Positions 1-9,038 of a DNA stretch of 64,000 nucleotides are shown here, one piece after another. The stretch is taken from contig NZ_JOEH01000015.1 of the NCBI RefSeq assembly GCF_000719095.1, positions 113,915-177,914 of the forward strand. Direction: 5' to 3'. Both the position numbers and the translations under genes were made by a program. The stretch's first letter is position 1, and the number at the start of each line of letters is the position of its first letter. Origin of the DNA: Streptacidiphilus jeojiense (GTDB lineage: Bacteria > Actinomycetota > Actinomycetes > Streptomycetales > Streptomycetaceae). The notes beneath the pieces were generated by a model. The model was not told the DNA's origin. It saw nothing but the letters and a program-made list of their open reading frames with translations, and ran no database searches.

Positions 1-1325
1 GCTTCGCGCCCTTCCACGACGTCGCCGAACAGGCCCCCGCCGCACTGACGTTGCTGCGTCACGAGCTCGGAACGGCCGCGGCGCCGCCACCGGAGGACCT
101 GTGGACCCGGGCCACCGCCTTCCACCGGGGCGCCGCCAGGGCCGACGGAACCGCGTCCTCCGCGCCGCCCTCCCCCGCCGAGGTCGACGCCGATCCGCTG
201 GGCTGCCTGGGCCGGCTCGCCGACCAGGTGGCGGAGGGCCTGCTGGCGACGGCCGACACCGGCCGCAAGGACCGGGTCTTCCCACCGCCGCCCGAGGCGT
301 TCGGCGCCAACACCGTGTGCGTGGCCTACGGCACCGCCGGTGTGGTGCACGCCCTGCACCGGGCCGGGGTGCCGATCCCGGACGAGATCGAGAAGCGGCT
401 CCGCCACGACGCCCTGACCCGGCGTGACGAACTGCCCCCCGGCCTGGACACCGGTACCGCCGGGATCGCCCGCGTCCTGGCAGCGCTCGGCCGCCTGGAC
501 GAGGCGGTCGACCTCGCCGGGCACGCCGACGGCCACCCCCTCACCGCGTCCTGCACCACCCTGGCCGGTGGACGGGCCGGGGTCGGCCTGACCTGGCTCG
601 CCCTGCACCGGCACACCCGGGACAGCCGCCATCTGGAGCGGGCCGCCGCCGCAGGCGACGCCATCCTGGCCACCGCCGACCTGGTGCCCACCCTCGGCGC
701 CGACGACGCCCGCGGGCTGTTCCACGGCCGCTCCGGACTGGCCCTGTTCCTGCACCACCTGGGCGGCGAGACCGGCGACGACCGCTACCGCGCGGCCGGA
801 CTGCGGTTGCTGCACCAGGAGTTGGACCGGGCGATCGCCATGGACGACGGCACCCTGTCCTTCGCGGACAACGCCGTGATCAGGCGCGCCATGCCCTATC
901 TGGCCATCGGCGCGGCGGGCGTGGGGACCGCGCTGACCCGGTACGCGGCCACCGGCCAGGACGAACGCATCGCGGCGGCACTGCCGTTGGTGACGGCCGG
1001 CGCCTCCGTGGCGACCTGGACCAGGGAGGCGGGCCTCTACGGCGGGCTGGCCGGACTGGCCTGGTCCCTGGCCGACCACGCGGAGGCCGACGGCGGCGAC
1101 ACCGCCCGCGCGGCCGCCGTACGGTCCGCCACCGGCCTGCTCAAGTACGCCGTCCCGCACACCCGCGGCGTCCGCTTCCTCGGCTCGCAGGCGCACCGCT
1201 TCAGCGCCGATCTGTCCAGCGGCGCGGCCGGAGTCCTGCTGGCCCTGCACCGCGTCCTGCACGGGCCCGGGGACGAGGTGTTCACCCTGGACCCGGCCAC
1301 CGGGACCCCCGCGCACCGCGGGTGA
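1..1325 (+). CDS. Class III lanthipeptide synthetase LanKC, C-terminal part (5' end cut by window)
   Basis: The reading frame is open from base 3 with no start, so only the C-terminal part is present. Seven GxxG-type helical repeats are visible (GTAGVVHALHRAG, GTAGIARVLAALG, GRAGVGLTWLA, GRSGLALFLHHLG, GAAGVGTALTRYA, GLAGLAWSLAD, GAAGVLLALHRVL), the signature of the LanC-like toroid that cyclises dehydrated Ser/Thr with Cys. The Cys and Cys-His zinc ligands of LanC and class IV enzymes are missing, which fits class III (LabKC/RamC type). The N-terminal lyase and kinase domains must lie upstream of the window. A 34-aa precursor gene follows after 41 bases, which supports the role. Inference: it modifies that peptide. 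Class and domain are well supported; the product is unknown. Confidence 0.88.
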   Translation, partial: FAPFHDVAEQAPAALTLLRHELGTAAAPPPEDLWTRATAFHRGAARADGTASSAPPSPAEVDADPLGCLGRLADQVAEGLLATADTGRKDRVFPPPPEAFGANTVCVAYGTAGVVHALHRAGVPIPDEIEKRLRHDALTRRDELPPGLDTGTAGIARVLAALGRLDEAVDLAGHADGHPLTASCTTLAGGRAGVGLTWLALHRHTRDSRHLERAAAAGDAILATADLVPTLGADDARGLFHGRSGLALFLHHLGGETGDDRYRAAGLRLLHQELDRAIAMDDGTLSFADNAVIRRAMPYLAIGAAGVGTALTRYAATGQDERIAAALPLVTAGASVATWTREAGLYGGLAGLAWSLADHAEADGGDTARAAAVRSATGLLKYAVPHTRGVRFLGSQAHRFSADLSSGAAGVLLALHRVLHGPGDEVFTLDPATGTPAHRG

Positions 1326-1366
1326 ACCACAGCGAAGGAACCACAACCGAGAAGGAGAATCACCCC

Positions 1367-1471
1367 ATGACCCAGATCCTCGCCCTGCAGGCCCTGGACA
1401 CCGAGCCCCAGGAGGTCGCCACCTTCTGCATCAGCTCCGGTTGGAGCGACTGGAGCATCCACACGGCCTGA
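1367..1471 (+). CDS. Class III lanthipeptide precursor, 34 aa
   Basis: A 34-residue gene preceded by a strong GAAGGAG ribosome site. The N-terminal part has the leader helix ILALQALD, the I-L-x-L-Q-x-L-[ED] box that class III LanKC enzymes recognise. The core end reads FCISSGWSDWSIHTA, with a single Cys at residue 21 and Ser at 23, 24, 27 and 30. The Cys comes before the Ser residues, so the usual Ser-xx-Ser-xxx-Cys labionin motif is absent. It lies immediately downstream of the LanKC gene and is closed by a strong hairpin, so the two probably form the end of one transcription unit. Confidence 0.85.
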   Translation: MTQILALQALDTEPQEVATFCISSGWSDWSIHTA

Positions 1472-1487
1472 CCCGATGCGAACCACC

Positions 1488-1522
1488 GACCCCGGCCCGC
1501 GCCTCCCGCACGGGCCGGGGTC
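1488..1522 (+). terminator. Rho-independent-type hairpin after the lanthipeptide precursor
   Basis: A perfect 12-bp inverted repeat (GACCCCGGCCCG with its complement) around an 11-base loop, 16 bases after the precursor stop. There is no clear T tract, as is common in GC-rich actinomycetes. It separates the lanthipeptide unit from the following LAL regulator. Confidence 0.75.
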
Positions 1523-1695
1523 GTGCTTTCGAGGGGTCGCTTCCGAGGGGTCGCTTCCGAGCGGAACGGCGCAGGTCCCGGCCGGGCTACGTACGAGATT
1601 TGCGTAGTATCACGGATGCTTCCTGGCCCCACGATTGGAAAACTCACCACAAGCACGGACACACCGGGTTGTCGGATCCCCCGAAGGGAGCACCA

Positions 1696-4488
1696 GTGGT
1701 CCAGGCGAACGGCAACTCACCGGGGCAGTTCGGAACCCCGCCCCAGGACGACCGGGTCAGGGATCCGGGAGCCGAAACGGTCGGCGAGCTGGTCTCGCTG
1801 ACCACGCGCGAACGCCAGGTCGCGGCTCTCGTCGCGGAGGGTCTCAGCAGCGCGGCGATCGCCGCCGAGCTCTACCTCAGCCCCCGCACCGTGGAGACCC
1901 ACATCGCCCGGATCTACCGCAAGACCGGGGTGTCCTCCCGCGCCGCACTGGCCTCCATCGTGACCCGCAGCAAGGCCGACCCGCCCGCGCCTGCCGACCC
2001 GCCCGCTGACATCGCCCCGCAGACGCCGCGGGCAGCGCGGGGCAGCCGACTGGTCGGGCGAGGCGTCGAAGTCGATTCGGTGACAAGGGCGTTGGAAGAT
2101 CTCAAGGCGGGCACGGGCCGGGCGATCGCGCTGGTCGGGGAGCCGGGCATCGGCAAGAGCTCACTGCTGCGGACGGCCGCGGCACAGGCCCGGGACCAGG
2201 GGATCCAGGTCCTCACCGCACACGGCGGCCACCCGGCCCTGCCCGCGCTCCTCGGCGGGCCGGGCACCATGGACCTGCACGAGGTGGCGGCGCACGCCGC
2301 CGACCGTGCTGCCGTCATGGCGGTGGTGGACGACCTGCACGATCTCGCCGCCGACCGCATCGCCGACATCGAGCGGCTGATCGAAACGACAGCTGCCGGC
2401 CCGGTGCTGTGCCTGCTCTCCTACCGGCAGCGCCAGCTGTCGCCGGCGCTGGCGGCCGTGCTCTCCCGGGCGTCGTCCGCCGGGTTCCTGGAGGTGTGGA
2501 GCCTGGGGCCGCTCTCCCAGGAGCAGGCTCGCGAACTGCTCGGCGACCGGCCGAACCTGGACCAGGTGCACCGCGAGGCCGAGGGCAATCCCCAGTACCT
2601 CCAGATCATGGCCGCCGACGACCGGACGGCGGTCGACGCCGAGACGGCGATCCTCGGTGAACTCACCGGCCTCGACGCCCGTGCGCTGGCCGTGGTGCAG
2701 GCGGCGGCGGTCCTCGACGGGCCGTTCCACCCGGAGCTGCTGGCCGGCGTCGCGGGTCTGGAGCTGTCAGTGGTAATGGCCGCGCTGGACTCACTGGCCC
2801 GGCTGGACCTGGTCCGCCCGGCCGAGCCCGCCTCGCAGTTGACGCTGCGTCATCCGGCGATCGGAAAGGTGGTCTACCGGCGGCTGGAACCCGGCCGCCG
2901 CACCGAACTGCACCGGATGGCCGAGGCCGAACTGGCAGCACGGGCGGCGCCGATCGCGGAACGCGCCCACCATGTCGCGCGAGCCGCGGATCCGCGGCGG
3001 CCGGAACACGCGACCACCCTGATCGCGGCGGCCCGCGGCATGATCTACACCTCCCCCGCCGTCGCCAAGGGCCATCTGCAGGCGGCGCTGTCGCTGCTCC
3101 AGGAGGGCGGTGCGCACTGGTACGAGGCCAAGGTCCTGCTCGCCCGCGCCCGGCTGCTCACCGGGGACGCCTCCGAGAGCCGTGCGCTGCTGGAGGCCCT
3201 GCGCTCGGACATCCCCGGCGGACCGCCCGGTGACGCGACCGCGCTCGCCGACTCCAGCCGGATCGAACGGCGGCTGGGCCGGTACACCGAGGCCGGTGCG
3301 CTGGCCCGCGCCGGGCTCGCGGCGCTGACCGACGACGACTCGGCGACGGCCGCGGCCCTGCATTCCGAACTGGCCGACTACGCCTACGACGTGCAGGACT
3401 TCGAGACGTCCCGGCAGCACGCCGAGACCGCGGCGGCACTGGCGCACGGGCACGGGGACCGGGTCGGCGAGACCTACGCCCTGGGCAAGGCGGCCCTCGC
3501 CCATCTGTTCACCAGCGACCAGGACAGTGCGCTGACGACGCTGCGCAAGGCCGCCGAACTCCTGGACGCCGTCCCCGACTCGACGCTGGTGGCCAACCTG
3601 GAGGCCGCGTTCCAGGTGGGCATGGCGGAAGGGATGCTGGGACGGCTGGTGGACTCCGAACGCCATCTCACCCGTGGCGCGGTGCTGTCCCGGCGCACCG
3701 GGCAGACCTACATCCATCCGCAGATGGTGACGGTGCTCGGCAACGCCCAGCTGCGTTCGGGGAACCTGCACGGCGCACTGGCGACCCTGGACGAGGCCGA
3801 CCACCAGGTCAGACGGATCGGCGACACCGCGACCGAGGCGGTGCTGATGACGCTGCGGGCCGAGGCCCTGTTCTGGCGCGACGGCCCCGGCGACCTGACG
3901 GACGCGACGGAAACCGCCGAACGCGTCATGGCGTCCGTCGGCTCCACGCTGACCTCCTGGGCCGTCTCCGTCCGCTGCACCACCGCCGAGTTCGTCCTGC
4001 ACGCCGGCGAACCGGCCCGGGCCGGATGGCTGCTGCTCGACGCCGCGGGCGGCGAGGGGCTGCCGAGGTTCACCGCCTGGCGCAGACCCCGCTGGTGCGA
4101 GAGCCTGACGCAGGTGGCGGTCGCCGAGGGCGACCAGGATGCGGCCGACCGCTGGGCCCGGCTGGCCGAGGAGAGCGTCGAACAACTGCCCTCCGCGGGC
4201 CGGCGGGGCTTCGCCCTGCGGGCGCGGATGCGGGCCCGGGTGCTGCGTGGCGACACCGACGGAGCACTCCGCAGCGCCCGGGACGCGATAGCCGACTTCG
4301 CCACCTGCGGTGAACGCCTGGAGCTGGCCCGCACCCTGCTCACCGCGGCCGCACTGGCCCTGGACGCCGGCCGGACCGACGCGGTGGGCGGCCGGCTGGA
4401 CCGGGCCGCGGTCCTGGCCGACCAGTGCGGCTCGGCCCGGCTGGCAGCCGGTGTCACCACCCAGCGGGCGCGGCTTGCCGATCGGTAG
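1696..4488 (+). CDS. LAL-type ATP-binding regulator with the LuxR helix-turn-helix at its N terminus
   Basis: 930 aa from the GTG at 1696, chosen for the GAAGGGAG ribosome site in front and because the DNA-binding domain starts soon after. Residues about 33-90 are a LuxR-type helix-turn-helix (LTTRERQVAALVAEGLS ... SPRTVETHIARIYRKTGV). Next comes a P-loop ATPase with Walker A GEPGIGKS (148-155) and Walker B AVVDDLH (about 207-215), then a long helical, TPR-like region to the end. LAL regulators normally carry the LuxR domain at the C terminus, so the order here is inverted. It runs convergent with another LAL gene, with 14 bases between them. Likely a transcriptional activator of the adjacent RiPP genes (inference). 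Confidence 0.85.
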   Translation: MVQANGNSPGQFGTPPQDDRVRDPGAETVGELVSLTTRERQVAALVAEGLSSAAIAAELYLSPRTVETHIARIYRKTGVSSRAALASIVTRSKADPPAPADPPADIAPQTPRAARGSRLVGRGVEVDSVTRALEDLKAGTGRAIALVGEPGIGKSSLLRTAAAQARDQGIQVLTAHGGHPALPALLGGPGTMDLHEVAAHAADRAAVMAVVDDLHDLAADRIADIERLIETTAAGPVLCLLSYRQRQLSPALAAVLSRASSAGFLEVWSLGPLSQEQARELLGDRPNLDQVHREAEGNPQYLQIMAADDRTAVDAETAILGELTGLDARALAVVQAAAVLDGPFHPELLAGVAGLELSVVMAALDSLARLDLVRPAEPASQLTLRHPAIGKVVYRRLEPGRRTELHRMAEAELAARAAPIAERAHHVARAADPRRPEHATTLIAAARGMIYTSPAVAKGHLQAALSLLQEGGAHWYEAKVLLARARLLTGDASESRALLEALRSDIPGGPPGDATALADSSRIERRLGRYTEAGALARAGLAALTDDDSATAAALHSELADYAYDVQDFETSRQHAETAAALAHGHGDRVGETYALGKAALAHLFTSDQDSALTTLRKAAELLDAVPDSTLVANLEAAFQVGMAEGMLGRLVDSERHLTRGAVLSRRTGQTYIHPQMVTVLGNAQLRSGNLHGALATLDEADHQVRRIGDTATEAVLMTLRAEALFWRDGPGDLTDATETAERVMASVGSTLTSWAVSVRCTTAEFVLHAGEPARAGWLLLDAAGGEGLPRFTAWRRPRWCESLTQVAVAEGDQDAADRWARLAEESVEQLPSAGRRGFALRARMRARVLRGDTDGALRSARDAIADFATCGERLELARTLLTAAALALDAGRTDAVGGRLDRAAVLADQCGSARLAAGVTTQRARLADR

Positions 4489-4502
4489 TGCATCCAGTCC
4501 CC

Positions 4503-7421
4503 TCACCGGGTGGCCTGGTGGCTCGGAGCGTCGGGGAACTGGGCCAGGACACCGATCAGGGCGGAGCGTGAACTGACGCCGAGTTTGCGGAAGATCCGGG
4601 TGAGGTGGCTCTCGACGGTCTTGACCGACAGGAACAGGCTGGTCGCGATGGCACGGTTGGACATGCCGCGGGCCACCAGGTCGGAGATGTGGCGCTCCTG
4701 CTCGGACAGCGTGCGGTCGGCCGCCCGGCTCCGGCCCGGACGGGGGCGGCGGGCGCCCAGGCTGCGCTGGGCGTTGACGGCGAGCGCGCCCAGGTGCGCG
4801 GCGCCGTGGGTGTCGGCGATCCGCTTCGCACGGCCGATGGCGGCGGCTGCCTCGTCGTCCTGTCCGGCGCAGGCCAGGGCCCGGCCGAGGAGGAGCCTGG
4901 CACGGCCCTCGGCCGTCACCAGTCCGCCGACCGCGAAGAAGTCGACCGCGGCGGCGAAGAGGGCTGCGGCGGCGGCCGGGTCTCCGTCCTGGACGCATCC
5001 GTTGGCCAGGGCGGCATAACCCAGCTGTCCCGGGAGCCGAACAGCCTCGGCCGCCTCGTCGGCGTGCTTGGCCCATTCGCGCGCCGCCGCGAGGTCCCCC
5101 CTGGCCGTCTCGGCCTGGGCCGCGGTGCAGCACCACATGGCCCGCAGCGCGTGCGTGGTCACCGAGCGGTTGCTGCCGGTGATGGTGCGCAGCAGGTCGA
5201 GGCAGTCGTCGGGACGCCCCTGGTCGAGCCGGACGGAGGCGAGCACCGCGGTCGAGAGTTCCCACAGGCGGCCACGGCGGCCCACCGAGTGCACAGCGCG
5301 TTCGGCGGCCTCGACGGCGGCCTCCGGGCTGTCCCGCAGCGCGGTGGCCGCAGCGCGCAGCGCCAGCGCGTACCCGATCAGGTCCGGCCGGTCGAGCAGG
5401 TGGGCCATCTCCTCCGCCTCGGCCGCCGACTCGATCCCCCCGGCCAGATCACCGGTCGCCTGCTGTGCGTACGACTGGCAGAGCAGCAGGTACGGCAGCA
5501 TGTAGCTCTGTCCGTTCAGGCGGGCCACCCGGATGCCCCGGTCCATGTGCCGGATCGCGTCGTGATGGCGTTCGGCCAGGACCTCGGCCCAGCCGAGCTG
5601 TCCGACCTCGTCCAGGAAGGTCGCCAGCTCCTGGTCCTCCATCAGATCGATCGCGGTCGCCGCCTCGGTGGCGTACGCCCGCAGTGGCGCGACCCTGCCG
5701 CCGTACGCGGCGCCCAGGGCGCGGCAGGCGGCCGCGGAGGTGAGGGTCCGGCGGTCGGGTGCGGGCGTGTCGGCGAGCAGGGCGTCGAGGAGGCCGTCCG
5801 CCTCGTCGGTCCTCCCCTGGCCCACACGTGTGGTGGCGAGTTGGAGCCGGAGCGGATTCGCCCGCGGGTCCGTCGTCGGCCAGCGGGTCAGTTCGTCCTC
5901 CAGCACGGTCTCCGACACCTTGATGCTGCCGATGATCCGTTCTATGATCGAGCGCAGCGCCACGATCGGTATCCGCCGGTCGGGCCGGTCGGACGGGACC
6001 AGCTCCAGGGCCCGGCCGAGAGTGTCACGGCAGGCGGCGAGTTCGCCGGTCACGCCGTAGGCGTTGGCCAGCCCGAGCAGCATCCCGAGTCGGTCCAGGA
6101 CCGACTCCTCGGAACCGTCCGGGACGGACAGGTACAGCGCCGCCCGCAGCCAGGCCGCCCCGGTCGCGGGCGCCGAGTGGACCGTCTGCGTGGCCGCCTC
6201 GGTCAGCACCCGGACGGCCTCGGTGTCGCCCATCTGCGCGGCGCGCGCGATGTAGGGTGCGCGCTCCACGGTGCCGGCCCCGCTCCTGCGCAGGGCCTCG
6301 TCGGCGCGGGCGTTCGCGGCCAGCCGCCAGCCGGGCGGCGTCTCGCCGGAGACCACCTCGCGGAGCAGCGGATGCCGGAACTGCAGGAGTTGGCGTACCT
6401 CCGGCTGCGGTGCCGGCGGCCGGCACGAGCGGATCAGATCCGTCCCGGAGAGGACGTCGAGGGCCTCCAGGGCCGGTCCGGTGGCCAGGCCGGACACGGC
6501 GGCCAGCAGGATCGGGTCGAAGGGGTCGCCGAGCACTGCGGCGGCGCGCAGCACCGCCAGCTCGTCCGCCGTGAGCAGGGCGATCTCACGGGCCAGCGCG
6601 GCCCGCAGGGTGGCCGGGAGGTCGCTGAAGTCGGTGGCGCCCTCGGTGGTGAGCTCGGAGAGCACTTCGAGGTAGAGCGGATTGCCCCCGCTCACCGTGC
6701 ACAGCTGCTCCCGCTGGGCGCGTGTGTGCGCGGTGCCGAGCAGGCGGTGGCAGGACTGCCGGTCCAGCGGGGAGAGCGGCAGGCCGGCGGTGCGGTAGCC
6801 GGCGGCGGCGTGCTGGAAGGAGGCGAGCAGCTTCGCCGGTGCCTGCCGTGGCCGGTGCGCGCAGGCGAGGATCAACGCCGCCCGGGGCGGCTGCCGCAGC
6901 AGGTGGTGCAGCAGTTCCACGCTGCCCTCGTCGGCCCAGTGCAGGTCGTCCAGGCAGAGCAGCACCCCGCGGCCCCGGTCGGCGTCGGCGAGGAGCCGGC
7001 CGAAGGCGTGGTGGAGTCGGTAGCGTTCCACGCCGGGAGAGGGCGGCGGTCCGTCGTGCGGCGCCGCCGTCCGGGGAAGTACCAGGTCCAGCAGGGCCGC
7101 GGTCTCCAGGTCCAGGGTCTCGTGCCAACGCTCCGTCAGTCGGCCCACGCACCCCCGGACGGGTTCGGCGAACGCCCCGAAGGAACGCTCCTGCTCGAAC
7201 TCCGAGGCCCGACCGCTCAGCACGGTGAGCCCCTCGGCCCGGGCCAGGGCGCCGAGTTCGTCGAGCATCCGGGACTTGCCGAGTCCGGGGTCACCGGTGA
7301 TCTCGATGACCGTCGAGGCGCCGCCGGCGCAGCCGGCCACGGCGGACCGCAGGACGGACATCTCGTGCTCCCGGCCCGTCAGCGGTCGTGCCTCGGACTG
7401 CTGGTGGCGCTGTGCGCTCAT
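4503..7421 (-). CDS. LAL-family transcriptional regulator (AAA-TPR-LuxR)
   Basis: 972 aa from the ATG at 7421, preferred over an upstream in-frame start because GAGGAGG precedes it. Walker A is GDPGLGKS (43-50), the Walker B-like stretch is LLCLDDLHWAD, followed by a long TPR-like region. The C terminus is a standard LuxR helix-turn-helix (LSEQERHISDLVARGMS ... SVKTVESHLTRIFRKLGV). It is in the same direction as the GAF/subtilisin/cyclase operon upstream, 158 bases away, so it may be the last gene of that unit or have its own promoter in the gap, which contains CTACGTAC at 7530. Role: ATP-dependent transcription activator; the ligand is unknown. Confidence 0.88.
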   Translation of the reverse strand: MSAQRHQQSEARPLTGREHEMSVLRSAVAGCAGGASTVIEITGDPGLGKSRMLDELGALARAEGLTVLSGRASEFEQERSFGAFAEPVRGCVGRLTERWHETLDLETAALLDLVLPRTAAPHDGPPPSPGVERYRLHHAFGRLLADADRGRGVLLCLDDLHWADEGSVELLHHLLRQPPRAALILACAHRPRQAPAKLLASFQHAAAGYRTAGLPLSPLDRQSCHRLLGTAHTRAQREQLCTVSGGNPLYLEVLSELTTEGATDFSDLPATLRAALAREIALLTADELAVLRAAAVLGDPFDPILLAAVSGLATGPALEALDVLSGTDLIRSCRPPAPQPEVRQLLQFRHPLLREVVSGETPPGWRLAANARADEALRRSGAGTVERAPYIARAAQMGDTEAVRVLTEAATQTVHSAPATGAAWLRAALYLSVPDGSEESVLDRLGMLLGLANAYGVTGELAACRDTLGRALELVPSDRPDRRIPIVALRSIIERIIGSIKVSETVLEDELTRWPTTDPRANPLRLQLATTRVGQGRTDEADGLLDALLADTPAPDRRTLTSAAACRALGAAYGGRVAPLRAYATEAATAIDLMEDQELATFLDEVGQLGWAEVLAERHHDAIRHMDRGIRVARLNGQSYMLPYLLLCQSYAQQATGDLAGGIESAAEAEEMAHLLDRPDLIGYALALRAAATALRDSPEAAVEAAERAVHSVGRRGRLWELSTAVLASVRLDQGRPDDCLDLLRTITGSNRSVTTHALRAMWCCTAAQAETARGDLAAAREWAKHADEAAEAVRLPGQLGYAALANGCVQDGDPAAAAALFAAAVDFFAVGGLVTAEGRARLLLGRALACAGQDDEAAAAIGRAKRIADTHGAAHLGALAVNAQRSLGARRPRPGRSRAADRTLSEQERHISDLVARGMSNRAIATSLFLSVKTVESHLTRIFRKLGVSSRSALIGVLAQFPDAPSHQATR

Positions 7422-7579
7422 CGGCCTCCTCAACTCCAGCCCCGCGTGAGCGGTTCGTGTGGTGAAGCCAGGAGCACTCCGGGCTCCCTCGATCATCGGA
7501 CATGACATGTCCACCGGGCGTCCGGGGAACTACGTACTCTCCTACTGAATCCCGCGTCCGGGATCGCGGAGGCGCGTCC

Positions 7580-8170
7580 TCACAGGGCCATCAGACGCTC
7601 CAGTTCGCGGATCAGCTGCGCTGCCGCCGCCCGCTGCTGCGGCGGCATGCCCGGGGCGGCCTCGGCGGCGCCGGACCTGTCGGCGGTGACGATGCGCAGG
7701 GCGATCGCGGCCTGACGGGCGAACAGCGAGAGCAGGTCCAGCTCCGGCAGCCCCGACCGCGCCTGGGCGGAGGGGTCGAGGATCTCCAGGACGCCCAGCA
7801 CCTGGCCGTCGTGGATCAGCGGGGCCGCCATCAGGGCGTCCGGCACGTACTGGGTGGACTGGGCCAGCGAGCGGTCGAAGGCGGCGTTGTCGGTGAGGTC
7901 GTCGACCACGATCGACTCACCGGAGACCGCCACCCAGCCGGCGATGCCCTGGCCGGCCGGGAAGCGCCGGCCGACCAGGAACTCCTCGCCCTGGCCGGAG
8001 ACCGCCCGGAAGACCAGCTCGCCGCTCTCCTCGTCGAGCAGGAACACGGAACTGGCCAGGGCGCCGAAGATGGCGCGGGCCACGTCGACGATCGACTGGA
8101 GCAGCTCCAGCGCGACCGGGTCGGCGGGATCGGCCACCGGGAGTGTGGTGGGTTCGATGTCGGAGGGCAC
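7580..8170 (-). CDS. GAF-domain sensor protein
   Basis: 196 aa, GTG start with AGAGAGG eight bases upstream. Nearly the whole protein is one GAF domain (residues about 20-165: LQSIVDVARAIFGALASSVF, GQGIAGWVAVSGESIVVDDL, MAAPLIHDGQVLGVLEIL), which binds small ligands such as cyclic nucleotides. No output domain is attached, so it must act on a partner. It starts 13 bases after the subtilisin gene in the same operon as a nucleotide-cyclase-domain protein, which makes a cyclic-nucleotide role attractive (inference). Confidence 0.8.
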   Translation of the reverse strand: MPSDIEPTTLPVADPADPVALELLQSIVDVARAIFGALASSVFLLDEESGELVFRAVSGQGEEFLVGRRFPAGQGIAGWVAVSGESIVVDDLTDNAAFDRSLAQSTQYVPDALMAAPLIHDGQVLGVLEILDPSAQARSGLPELDLLSLFARQAAIALRIVTADRSGAAEAAPGMPPQQRAAAAQLIRELERLMAL

Positions 8171-8183
8171 GGTGACAACCTCT

Positions 8184-9038
8184 CTACTGGTGCTGCGGAC
8201 CGTGGCCCGCGGCCATCGATCGGCCGGCGGCGGGACGCGGGGAGCGGACGTTGGCCGCGGAGAGGTAGAGCGCGCTCTTCAGCTGAAAGGGCGTCATCCG
8301 CGGTTGCTCGGAGAGAATCCGGGCGCAGAGCCCGGCGATGAAGGGGGTGGCGAAGCTGTTTCCGCTGGTGCGGATGGTCCGGCCGCCCAGCCAGGCCACC
8401 TCGACGTTCTGGCCGGGGGCGAAGAACTCCACCGGCGGGCTGGGGTTGTAGAGGTGCAGGTCGAGGTCGTCCTCCTGGTGACTGCCCACCGAGACCACCG
8501 ACGCGAACCGCCAGGGGAAGCTCTCCACCGGGGTGTTGTGGGCCGAGGCGACGATCACCGTGCCGTTGAAGTACGCCTCGTCGGCCAGTGCGTGCAGTTC
8601 CTCGACGAAGCGCATCCGCGTGGTGGACAGGCTCAGGTTCACCACGTCGTAGCGCTGCCGGACCGCCCAGCGCAGCCCTTCGAGCAGCACCTCGCCGGTG
8701 CCGGAGAAGCGTTCGCCGAGGACCCGGACGCTGTGCAGCTCGCAGTGCGGCGCGACCCTCCGGACGATGCCGGCACAGGCCGTGCCGTGACCGCAGGAGT
8801 CGCCGGTGTCGGTCGGGGCCACCCGGATCCCGGTGTCGTCCTTCTCGACCACCCAGGAGGAGTCCACCCGCCCGACCACGGGATGGTCCCGGTCGACGCC
8901 GGAGTCCACCACGCAGACCCGCACCCCTCGGCCGCCGGCCCCGGGCGCCGCTGCGTGGTCGAGCAGCACCGGGATGTCCTCCGGGCTCCGGCCGCGCAGG
9001 CTCCAGGTGAGGCCGGTCTGTGGCGTGGCCGTGCTCAT
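8184..9038 (-). CDS. Subtilisin-like serine protease (S8), cytoplasmic
   Basis: 284 aa. The ATG at 9038 overlaps the TGA of the preceding gene (ATGA) and has GAGGGAAG upstream, so translation is coupled. The catalytic triad is intact: Asp45 in VCVVDSGVDRDHP, His84 in CGHGTACAG, Ser228 in TSGNSFATPFIAG, with Asn168 as oxyanion residue. There is no signal peptide, propeptide or membrane anchor, unlike ordinary secreted subtilases, so it should work inside the cell. Within an operon with a radical SAM enzyme and a 65-aa peptide-like protein, a leader or follower protease is a plausible role (inference). Confidence 0.88.
   Translation of the reverse strand: MSTATPQTGLTWSLRGRSPEDIPVLLDHAAAPGAGGRGVRVCVVDSGVDRDHPVVGRVDSSWVVEKDDTGIRVAPTDTGDSCGHGTACAGIVRRVAPHCELHSVRVLGERFSGTGEVLLEGLRWAVRQRYDVVNLSLSTTRMRFVEELHALADEAYFNGTVIVASAHNTPVESFPWRFASVVSVGSHQEDDLDLHLYNPSPPVEFFAPGQNVEVAWLGGRTIRTSGNSFATPFIAGLCARILSEQPRMTPFQLKSALYLSAANVRSPRPAAGRSMAAGHGPQHQ

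Noticed and set aside
1531..1558. Short direct repeat GAGGGGTCGCTTCC, twice in tandem
   Set aside because: Too short and isolated to assign a role; it lies in a leader region with no matching copies seen elsewhere.
2791..5265. Very long antisense open frames (also at 37247-40396, 4605-7505, 25898-28558 and elsewhere)
   Set aside because: They mirror real genes on the other strand, have Arg/Pro/Gly-rich translations without domains, and arise from extreme third-position GC.
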